Origin: an uncultured bacterium
GTDB lineage: Bacteria > Actinomycetota > Coriobacteriia > Coriobacteriales > Coriobacteriaceae
Assembly (NCBI GenBank): GCA_905216045.1
Contig: CAJMSL010000121.1
Location: 1 to 5,858 of the forward strand
Direction of reading: 5' to 3'
DNA length: 5,858 bases
The position numbers and the translations under genes were made by a program. The notes under the pieces are model-generated. The model worked only from the letters and a program-made list of their open reading frames with translations, did not search any database and was not told the DNA's origin. Positions 1 to 4,784 of this stretch are shown here, piece after piece; position 1 is the stretch's first letter, and each line of letters starts with the position of its first letter.

Positions 1-58
1 TCGAAAAGTCGAGCGTGCCGCGATAATGGGTCTTGACCTGCTTGCCCTGGTTGGACAT
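1..58 (-). CDS. Probable FKBP-type peptidyl-prolyl cis-trans isomerase, N-terminal 19 codons (partial)
   Basis: Only the first 19 codons lie in the window; the rest is beyond the left edge. The peptide begins MSNQGKQVKTHYRGTLDF. The VKxHYxGTL pattern is the usual opening strand of FKBP-type prolyl isomerases (FKBP/SlyD class), which catalyse rotation about Xaa-Pro bonds during protein folding. The start is well supported: an ATG at 58-56 has GGAGG (complement of 64-68) five bases upstream. No signal peptide is visible in the 19 residues, so a cytosolic protein is likely. In typical FKBPs the motif continues with DGTxFD; here it reads DFS, so there may be a small insertion before that point. 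The family call rests on very few residues and is moderate only. The gene is divergent from the dipeptidase gene and shares its upstream region. Confidence 0.5.
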   Translation of the reverse strand, partial: MSNQGKQVKTHYRGTLDFS

Positions 59-178
59 GGTAACCTCCGTGATAAGGGCGGCGCACAACGCGGGCCGCCG
101 TGAACATATGGCGCTAACTATACCCTAGTCATACAATTCAATGACAGTTTGCAAAGAAACGCTGCAACCGGAGGAACC
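59..178. promoter_or_regulatory. Divergent promoter region between the FKBP-like gene and the dipeptidase gene
   Basis: This 120-base gap separates two divergent starts and is AT-richer in its centre. A TATAGT-like -10 candidate for the leftward gene is the complement of 117-122. A TACAAT -10 candidate for the rightward gene is at 132-137. Neither has a convincing -35 at 16-18 bases, so both are tentative. The leader of the leftward gene contains a GGCGGC/GCCGCC inverted repeat (77-82 with 94-99, 11-base loop), which could fold in its RNA. Confidence 0.4.
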
Positions 179-1183
179 ATGGCATATCCCGTATTTGACC
201 TACACTGCGACACCGCCGACCGCATCGGCTGGGCCACGCTCGATCTCGACCTGCGCTTTACCGCCGGCACCGACGGCTATTTCCCCGGCGACGAAACGCA
301 TCCGCAAGATTTCGACCTCATCGAGGGTAACGCCTGTGCCATCTCGCTCGCAAAGATCGGCAACACGCCGTGGGCACAGTGCTTCGCCACGTTTGTCCCC
401 GACGAGATTCCCACCGCCCACGCCGCGCGCTTCCAGGCGCAGATCATGGCGCATATGAGCGGCCAGGCAATGCTCAACCACGACCGTATGGTCAACGTGC
501 GCAGCGCCGCAGACATTCGCCCCGCGCTCAAGGACGGCAAGGTCGCTTGCATCCACACCATCGAAAACGCCACGTTCTTTGCCGAGGACCCCGCGCTGAT
601 CGAAGTGCTCAAGAGCTTGGGCGTGCTTATGTCGTCACTCAGCTGGAATGCGCAGGGGCCGCTCGCGAGCGGCCACGACACCCCCGCCGGCCTCACCGGC
701 GCCGGCATCGAGGCACTTACGCAGATGGAGCACGCCGGCATGGTACTCGACGTCTCCCACCTCAACTATGCAGAGGTTGTCGCCCACGCCACGCGTCCCT
801 TCGTCGCCAGCCACTCCAACTCCCGTGCGGTTTGCGGCGTCAAACGCAACCTTACCGACGACCAGTTCCGCACCATTCGCGACATGGGCGGTATCGTCGG
901 CCTCAACTACTGCAGCGAGTTCCTTTCCAACGACGCAACCGACAAGACCGCCGCAGACGTCACCTTCGACCAGCTAGCGGCACATATCGAGCACTGGCTC
1001 GACCTGGGCGGCGAGGATGTCATCGCGCTCGGCGGCGACTGGGACGGTGCCACGGTGCCCGCCTTCCTCTCCGATGCCAGCAAGATGCCCGAGTTCCAGA
1101 ACATGCTCTCCAAGCACTTTGGCAAGACCGTGATGCAGAAGCTCTGCAGCGATAATGCCCTTGCCTTCTTCGAGCGTTATTAA
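179..1183 (+). CDS. Membrane dipeptidase family protein (peptidase M19), 334 aa
   Basis: The product is a TIM-barrel metallo-dipeptidase of the renal dipeptidase (M19) family. Members hydrolyse dipeptides, often including substrates with a C-terminal D-residue, using two zinc ions. The expected ligands are all visible: HxD at H9/D11 (DLHCDT), E129 (HTIENA), H194 (VLDVSH) and H212 (ASHSNSRAV), followed by the family's RNLTDDQ segment (223-229) and GGDWDG with D287 near the C-terminus. The length is normal for bacterial M19 proteins. The start is the ATG at 179, preceded by GGAGGAA at 170-176; an in-frame TTG at 149 lacks such a site. Despite the family name there is no signal peptide or membrane segment, so the enzyme is probably cytosolic, perhaps in peptide salvage. 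It is followed after 73 bases by the metallopeptidase gene with no clear terminator between, so the two may be cotranscribed. The substrate cannot be read from sequence. Confidence 0.93.
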   Translation: MAYPVFDLHCDTADRIGWATLDLDLRFTAGTDGYFPGDETHPQDFDLIEGNACAISLAKIGNTPWAQCFATFVPDEIPTAHAARFQAQIMAHMSGQAMLNHDRMVNVRSAADIRPALKDGKVACIHTIENATFFAEDPALIEVLKSLGVLMSSLSWNAQGPLASGHDTPAGLTGAGIEALTQMEHAGMVLDVSHLNYAEVVAHATRPFVASHSNSRAVCGVKRNLTDDQFRTIRDMGGIVGLNYCSEFLSNDATDKTAADVTFDQLAAHIEHWLDLGGEDVIALGGDWDGATVPAFLSDASKMPEFQNMLSKHFGKTVMQKLCSDNALAFFERY

Positions 1184-1245
1184 TTTCACATCCCCTGAGC
1201 GGGCCGGCATGCCGAACGGTCGACATGCAGCCCGTCCCCAATCTG

Positions 1246-1250
1246 AAGGA
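1246..1250 (+). promoter_or_regulatory. Ribosome binding site selecting a TTG start
   Basis: AAGGA lies six bases before the TTG at 1257-1259. The alternative in-frame ATGs at 1155 (inside the dipeptidase gene) and 1209 have no comparable site, so this element decides the start of the metallopeptidase. Confidence 0.6.
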
Positions 1251-1256
1251 CCGCTT

Positions 1257-2033
1257 TTGACGCAGCAATTAACGATTACCGTATCCCGACCGGATGGCAC
1301 ATCCATCCCCGTCGTCGTTACCAAAAAGCGCGTCAAGAACTTCAACCTACGCGTCACATCGAGCGGTGAGGTCCACGCCAGTGCACCGCTCGACGCCAGC
1401 CGCGAGCGTATCGAAGCGTTTGTGAAGCGCAACAGCGCCTGGATTATCAGTCGACTTGCCCAGCGCGAGCAACGTCAGGCGACGGCACGAGAGCCGCTCA
1501 GCCCCTCGTCCATCATTGCACTTTGGGGCAAGCCCATCACGGTACAAGATGCGCTCGATCGCAACTTTGCATCACCCGCACCGCGGCCCAAGCAGGCCAC
1601 CTTCGCAAGTTTTATGGGTGCCGACAAATCGAACGAACGCCCACAGGCCAAGCGGCGCGCAACCCTCGACGGCCTGACGTCCGATGAGCTCCAGACCCGC
1701 ATCGACCAGCTCTATGCATCCGAGGTCACCACGGCGCTGCGCGATATGGCGCGCGCGTACGAAATCGCAATGGGTGTCGCCGTTTCCCGCGTTTCCGTAC
1801 GTAGCATGAAAACGCGTTGGGGCTCATGCACGCCCAAATCCGGTGCCGTTCGCATCGCACGCGAACTTGCCGCCTATCCCATCGAGTGTCTTGACATGGT
1901 TGTCGCCCACGAGCTCGTCCACCTGCTCGAGCCAAGCCACAAGCAGCGGTTTCACGCCCTGCTCGACACGTACTGTCCCAACAATAGAGCTCTGTCGCAG
2001 CGGCTCAAGCAGCCGCCCCTCAACAAGCTCTAG
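1257..2033 (+). CDS. YgjP-like (DUF45 / M48-related) zinc metallopeptidase domain protein, 258 aa
   Basis: The C-terminal half carries the hallmark of the YgjP/DUF45 metallopeptidase family (annotated variously as M48-family or SprT-like). It has VRSMKTRWGSC at 181-191, then HELVH at 218-222, whose two histidines and glutamate form the zinc and catalytic site. H228 (EPSHKQRF) is the likely third ligand. The N-terminal part (about 5-70) has the basic strand-rich segment usual for the family (TKKRVKNFNLRV). A linker-like stretch at about 75-140, rich in Pro, Arg and Lys, is less conserved-looking. No signal peptide or membrane segment is present. The start chosen is TTG at 1257 because of the AAGGA site; annotators may prefer ATG at 1209 or 1155, which would add 16 or 34 residues. 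Its physiological substrate is unknown. It ends six bases from the convergent folB stop. Confidence 0.82.
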   Translation: MTQQLTITVSRPDGTSIPVVVTKKRVKNFNLRVTSSGEVHASAPLDASRERIEAFVKRNSAWIISRLAQREQRQATAREPLSPSSIIALWGKPITVQDALDRNFASPAPRPKQATFASFMGADKSNERPQAKRRATLDGLTSDELQTRIDQLYASEVTTALRDMARAYEIAMGVAVSRVSVRSMKTRWGSCTPKSGAVRIARELAAYPIECLDMVVAHELVHLLEPSHKQRFHALLDTYCPNNRALSQRLKQPPLNKL

Positions 2034-2039
2034 CGTCGA

Positions 2040-2525
2040 CTAGCGCACGCGCTCGATCTCGACGCCGCAGCTTGCCAGGGGAAGACCGACGGGAGCCCAA
2101 GGCTTATCGAGCTTAACACGCACGCCAAGCAGCAAGGGGTAACGACGCAGCAGCATCTGGGCCACACCCTCGGCTGCCGCCTCGATGAGTTTAAACGTAT
2201 GCTCGCGCAGATAGCCATCGACATCGTGGCACACCGAGCCGTAGTCAATCGAAGCGTCCAGGCTATCGTGCTCCCCCGCTGCACGCAGGTCGGCATAGAG
2301 CACCAAGGACACGATGAACTTCTGGCCCAGCACGTTCTCTTCGGGATACACGCCATGGTTAGCAAAAACCTCAAGACCTTCAACGGTGATGCGGTCGGCA
2401 TGGCGCAGATCGTCATAGCTCACGTGGGGTACCGCCGTTGCGGTGGATATTTCGCCCCTTCCACGGCGGGCGAGCTCGGCGCCTTCAGTCTTGGTTGCAT
2501 TCTCGGGCAGTTTCTTATTGCTCAT
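2040..2525 (-). CDS. folB: Dihydroneopterin aldolase, 161 aa with an N-terminal extension
   Basis: The enzyme cleaves 7,8-dihydroneopterin to 6-hydroxymethyl-7,8-dihydropterin and glycolaldehyde in folate synthesis. Residues from about 44 to the end match the family: DRITVEGLEVFANHGVYPEE with E63 as the likely pterin-binding glutamate, the LGQKF segment (66-70), Y95 (DYGSV) and the KLDKPWAP stretch with K141 as the likely catalytic lysine. Typical members are about 120 residues. Here roughly 43 extra, mostly polar N-terminal residues precede the domain. The ATG at 2525 is supported by AAGGAG nine bases upstream; a GTG at 2423-2421 would remove most of the extension but has no ribosome site. 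It lies 43 bases after the HD-domain gene and is the last gene of the minus-strand cluster in this window. folK and folP are not present here. Confidence 0.92.
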   Translation of the reverse strand: MSNKKLPENATKTEGAELARRGRGEISTATAVPHVSYDDLRHADRITVEGLEVFANHGVYPEENVLGQKFIVSLVLYADLRAAGEHDSLDASIDYGSVCHDVDGYLREHTFKLIEAAAEGVAQMLLRRYPLLLGVRVKLDKPWAPVGLPLASCGVEIERVR

Positions 2526-2568
2526 CGCGATCGTCTCCTTCGTTTAGGACCCCGACCGCGCAAACTAA

Positions 2569-3150
2569 CTACACGCGAATCGACAGGTTCTTTTTATCAT
2601 CGCTCCAGTTGCAAGCATTGCGCGCGGGGCATGCAAAGCAGGCGCGCGACGCTTTGTCGGCTGCATAGAGCAGACGCTCAAGCGGTTGGCTGTTCACGCG
2701 CAGCTTTCGATGGCCCAGAATGGCCGTCTTAATGGCTGCGGCATCGGCCGGCTCAAACGCCACGTCATCGGGCATGCCGCCGAGAATCGCATCAGCGACG
2801 CGTTCGCTTGCAACATCATGGGATATACCCGATTCATACTGTTCATCTTTGCCGATATCGTGAAGAAGTGCCGTGGCGTAGACGACCTCGCGGTCAAATT
2901 CGAGCTGTTCCTCGAGATTCTTGATCCACATAATGCGAGCGACATCGAGCAGATGGTCAATACCATGGCGGCAGAAGATGCGCCCCGATTCCAACTGTGC
3001 AATGTTGCCCAGGTGCCGACGGAACAGCCCGTTGGCACAAATGTAATCAATGCGAGGCATGGCACCAAAGGGAGTCAGGCCCGAAGCCATAAAGCCGCGA
3101 CGCGACGTCCCCTCATCGGTCTTCGATGTAAAGTCGTTGACGACCCTCAT
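2569..3150 (-). CDS. HD-domain metal-dependent phosphohydrolase encoded between folE and folB, 193 aa
   Basis: HD-superfamily enzymes hydrolyse phosphomonoesters, phosphodiesters or nucleotides using metals bound by H...HD...D. Visible here are H62/H66 (CRHGIDHLLDVARI), H97-D98 (ALLHDIGK), H111 and D165 (LLYAADKAS). The C-terminus has three closely spaced cysteines, C171, C174 and C180 (CFACPARNAC), then W182 and a basic end, suggesting a small metal-binding tail. The start chosen is ATG at 3150-3148, one base after the folE stop, which implies translational coupling; only a weak AGGA lies further upstream. ATGs at 3090 and 3060 are alternatives, and the recognisable fold begins near residue 31, so a shorter protein is possible. 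The position between folE and folB suggests action on a pterin phosphate, but this is inference; no substrate is shown by the sequence. Confidence 0.85.
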   Translation of the reverse strand: MRVVNDFTSKTDEGTSRRGFMASGLTPFGAMPRIDYICANGLFRRHLGNIAQLESGRIFCRHGIDHLLDVARIMWIKNLEEQLEFDREVVYATALLHDIGKDEQYESGISHDVASERVADAILGGMPDDVAFEPADAAAIKTAILGHRKLRVNSQPLERLLYAADKASRACFACPARNACNWSDDKKNLSIRV

Positions 3151-3151
3151 G

Positions 3152-3709
3152 CTAACGGCCCAGCATCCTAAAGAAACGCTCCTCGAGCGCGGGATCGGTC
3201 TCAAAGACGCCGCGGCGAGCGAGCGTCACGGTCTTGGTGCCAGGCTTTTGCACGCCGCGCATGGTCATGCACATATGCTCGGCTTCCATGAGCACAATCG
3301 CTCCCTGGGGAGCGAGATAATCCATGAGAGCGTCGGCAACCTGCGCACACAGCTGCTCCTGCAGCTGCAGACGGCGGGCATAAGCCTCAACCGTGCGAGC
3401 GAGCTTAGACAGACCCGCCACGCGACCGTTAGGGATATAGCCGATCGCAGCCTTGCCATAAAACGGCAGCAGATGGTGCTCGCACAGCGAGTAAAACGTA
3501 ATGTCGCGCTCAATAACCAAGTCGTTCGAAGCGACGGCAAAGGTTTTGGACAGGTGCTCCTCGGCACTCTGGTCCATACCGCCGGCGATCTCACCATACA
3601 TACGGGCAACGCGCGCCGGGGTCTCCAGCAGGCCCTCACGAGTTGGGTCCTCGCCTATGCCCTCAAGCAACAGCTTAATGGCGGCCTCGACTTTTTCCTG
3701 ATCGACCAT
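3152..3709 (-). CDS. folE: GTP cyclohydrolase I, 185 aa
   Basis: FolE converts GTP to 7,8-dihydroneopterin triphosphate and formate, the first committed step of folate synthesis. The protein has the normal short bacterial layout: an N-terminal helix, GEDPTREGLLETPARVARMY (19-38), then the zinc site C76 and H79 in the CEHH motif, with H78 also catalytic. It continues with GLSKLARTVEAYARRLQLQE (99-118), then H145 and zinc ligand C147 in EAEHMCMTMRG. It is therefore the zinc-dependent type IA enzyme, not FolE2. I chose the ATG at 3709, which gives the usual MVDQEKVEAAIK start and has GAGG five bases upstream. A GTG at 3772 would add 21 residues but lacks a ribosome site. The gene follows nrdG by 66 bases and is separated from the HD-domain gene by one base. 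Confidence 0.95.
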   Translation of the reverse strand: MVDQEKVEAAIKLLLEGIGEDPTREGLLETPARVARMYGEIAGGMDQSAEEHLSKTFAVASNDLVIERDITFYSLCEHHLLPFYGKAAIGYIPNGRVAGLSKLARTVEAYARRLQLQEQLCAQVADALMDYLAPQGAIVLMEAEHMCMTMRGVQKPGTKTVTLARRGVFETDPALEERFFRMLGR

Positions 3710-3714
3710 CTGGG

Positions 3715-3718
3715 CCTC
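3715..3718 (-). promoter_or_regulatory. folE ribosome binding site
   Basis: On the minus strand GAGG sits five bases before ATG 3709-3707. It favours this start over the upstream GTG at 3772, which has no such site. Confidence 0.5.
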
Positions 3719-3743
3719 ACTTTTCCGATTTTGCGTTCGCGCT

Positions 3744-3752
3744 ATGGTACCA
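3744..3752 (-). promoter_or_regulatory. Possible extended -10 promoter element for folE-HD-folB
   Basis: In the 66-base nrdG-folE gap the minus strand reads TGGTACCAT, which fits an extended -10 (TGnTACCAT). No good -35 hexamer is present at the right spacing. It could give the fol genes a promoter separate from nrdG, but readthrough from nrdG is equally possible. Confidence 0.2.
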
Positions 3753-3775
3753 CGCCCTTTGGCATCGGCCACAAG

Positions 3776-4357
3776 CTACATAGTATGGGTCGAATAGACC
3801 GGATCGTCCCGCCAAAGCTCCACAGCGTCGCAAAGCGCAACGCCCTCGCGCGCAGCACGGGCGCGCGTGGCGTTCATATCAATCACGCGCTGATTGCTCG
3901 AGCCCCTAAAGCGCAATGAGATATCGTACAGATCCTGAACAAACGGGCCGTCCACCAACATGTCGAGGCAGGCCAGGATACGGTCCGTCACCTCGGCATG
4001 ATGACGGCCACCCGGCATAAGCTCCTCGAGCACGTCGCCGGTAAAGCACCAAATGGTCTTGCCCGACCCCTCGGGATAGGCCGCACGCACGCGTTCGATA
4101 AAGTCAACAAGTCCCGCCTGATTCTCGGGCTCCATAGGCTCGCCGCCCAGAATCGTCAGGCCATCGATAAAGGGATGGTCGAGGCTCTCGATAATCTTGT
4201 CCTCGACGGCACGATCGAACGGCTCGCCCGCAGCAAAGTCCCACGCGACAGAGTTAAAGCAGTTCTTGCACCCACGACGGCACCCACTCACAAACAGAGA
4301 AGTACGAACGCCTTCCCCATCAGCAATGTCGAAATATTTAATGTTCGCGTAGTTCAT
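3776..4357 (-). CDS. nrdG: Anaerobic ribonucleoside-triphosphate reductase activating protein, 193 aa
   Basis: NrdG is the radical S-adenosylmethionine activase that installs the glycyl radical on NrdD under anaerobic conditions. The cysteine triad binding the 4Fe-4S cluster is C26, C30 and C33 (GCRRGCKNCFN). It is followed by GGEP at 71-74, the SAM-binding motif of the superfamily, DGPF at 136-139 and the NrdG-typical LRFRGSSNQRVID (148-160). The length is normal for the larger NrdG subtype. The start is ATG 4357-4355 with GGGAG eight bases upstream; the longer open frame to 4513 runs through a hairpin and is not likely to be translated. Its partner nrdD lies upstream on the same strand but is unusually far away (427 bases), with two long inverted repeats in the gap. 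folE follows 66 bases downstream. Confidence 0.95.
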   Translation of the reverse strand: MNYANIKYFDIADGEGVRTSLFVSGCRRGCKNCFNSVAWDFAAGEPFDRAVEDKIIESLDHPFIDGLTILGGEPMEPENQAGLVDFIERVRAAYPEGSGKTIWCFTGDVLEELMPGGRHHAEVTDRILACLDMLVDGPFVQDLYDISLRFRGSSNQRVIDMNATRARAAREGVALCDAVELWRDDPVYSTHTM

Positions 4358-4363
4358 AGGTAA

Positions 4364-4370
4364 CTCTCCC
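4364..4370 (-). promoter_or_regulatory. nrdG ribosome binding site beside the leader hairpin
   Basis: On the minus strand GGGAGAG precedes the nrdG ATG, with GGAG eight bases from it. It starts three bases outside the long hairpin and overlaps a perfect CTCCCGGGAG palindrome (4366-4375). Folding of the hairpin could therefore change its accessibility. Confidence 0.55.
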
Positions 4371-4372
4371 GG

Positions 4373-4456
4373 GAGGCCGGGACATATCATCCCGTCCTCA
4401 AACATTCTCGGCCTTCGGCCTGCGAAACTGCGGGCGGGACGATATGTCCCGGCCTC
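4373..4456 (-). promoter_or_regulatory. Long hairpin in the nrdG leader (possible cis-regulatory RNA)
   Basis: The arms 4373-4394 and 4435-4456 are 22-base inverted copies with one mismatch (4389/4440). That mismatch becomes a G-U pair in minus-strand RNA. The 40-base interior holds a second small stem, GGCC-TTC-GGCC, at 4410-4420 with partial extension on both sides. The hairpin ends just before the nrdG ribosome site and has no U-tract in the nrdG direction, so it is not a standard intrinsic terminator. Each arm also contains a near-palindromic 15-mer, GGGACATATCATCCC (4379-4393) and GGGACGATATGTCCC (4436-4450). It may be a leader control element, an operator pair or a dispersed palindromic repeat; the structure is clear and the role is not. 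Confidence 0.6.
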
Positions 4457-4492
4457 ATGCAAAGGGTAACTCAATGAACGAAGAGAACATCG

Positions 4493-4498
4493 AGTATA
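4493..4498 (-). promoter_or_regulatory. Candidate -10 element for nrdG
   Basis: The minus strand reads TATACT here, a good -10 hexamer, in an AT-richer stretch. It would start RNA near 4486 and give a leader of about 130 bases containing the whole 4373-4456 hairpin. The -35 region is poor (AGTTTT at 17 bases), so a regulator or a different promoter may be needed. Confidence 0.3.
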
Positions 4499-4521
4499 GG
4501 GTTCGAGGTCCAATAAAAACT

Positions 4522-4570
4522 TTGTTGCAGCTCAACCGCCATCGCAAGTAAAGCGTTGTTGCAAGTCAAC
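4522..4570. repeat. Tandem 15-base repeats with internal dyad symmetry
   Basis: TTGTTGCAGCTCAAC (4522-4536) and TTGTTGCAAGTCAAC (4556-4570) match at 13 of 15 positions and are 34 bases apart, about three helical turns. Each holds a GTTG-N5-CAAC dyad. They lie just upstream of the candidate nrdG -10 element, where paired operator sites could sit. No known regulator consensus was recognised. Confidence 0.4.
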
Positions 4571-4634
4571 TCATTTCCGCTTAGAACTTCGAGGAGTGAG
4601 CAGACCGCATGCCGCATCTCAGCTACGTCAACTT

Positions 4635-4773
4635 GGCTGAGCCGAGAGGGCCGCTTGGGCTGTTGCTCGATATGAGTTCCGCGCGCAAAGAAGGCCACTT
4701 AATGTGGCCTTCGTCTTGCGCAGGACTGTCCGAAATAGCGAGCAAATGCCCAAGCGGCCCTCCCGGCTCAGCC
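4635..4773 (-). repeat. 139-base near-perfect long inverted repeat after nrdD
   Basis: Arm 4635-4660 pairs with 4748-4773 over 26 bases with one mismatch (4645/4763), which becomes a G-U pair in minus-strand RNA. After a 2x2 internal loop the pairing resumes for seven bases (4663-4669 with 4739-4745). Further in, 4683-4688 pairs with 4716-4721, enclosing the terminator-like stem at 4691-4711. The element begins 11 bases after the nrdD stop. No target-site duplication is seen at its ends and no transposase is encoded, so it may be a small palindromic repeat element or an RNA processing/termination structure. Confidence 0.6.
4686..4711 (-). terminator. Possible intrinsic terminator of nrdD
   Basis: An 8-base stem AAGGCCAC/GTGGCCTT (4691-4698 with 4704-4711) closes a five-base loop. 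In the nrdD direction it is followed by CTTTG, so the stem end plus tail gives TTCTTTG, a weak T-rich tract. It lies about 75 bases after the nrdD stop, inside the larger inverted repeat. The short tail makes efficient termination uncertain. Confidence 0.35.
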
Positions 4774-4784
4774 CCGGAGCGGTA

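Noticed and set aside
370..1155. Long plus-strand frame of 261 codons inside the dipeptidase gene
   Set aside because: The product is a low-complexity Arg/His/Pro-rich shadow of the real gene, typical of GC-rich DNA, with no family resemblance.
1184..1256. Terminator between the dipeptidase and metallopeptidase genes
   Set aside because: Only a short CGGCATGCCG palindrome (1205-1214) is present, with no adequate stem-loop and no T-tract.
3710..3775. Tetrahydrofolate riboswitch before folE
   Set aside because: The gap is only 66 bases and shows no pseudoknot-like or conserved THF-riboswitch pattern.
3050..3919. Plus-strand frame of 289 codons opposite folE
   Set aside because: It lies antisense to folE and to the ends of its neighbours, which have full catalytic motifs; its own translation shows no domain.
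4358..4513. Longer nrdG start giving 52 extra N-terminal residues
   Set aside because: The extension is translated through the hairpin arms, while the ATG at 4357 has a good ribosome site and yields the normal NrdG N-terminus.
4471..4698. Minus-strand open frame of 75 codons in the nrdD-nrdG gap, with a partly protein-like stretch
   Set aside because: It starts from a GTG inside the large hairpin without a ribosome site, its third-position GC (about half) is well below the neighbouring genes, and it overlaps the inverted repeat, the dyads and the promoter candidate. No family is recognised.
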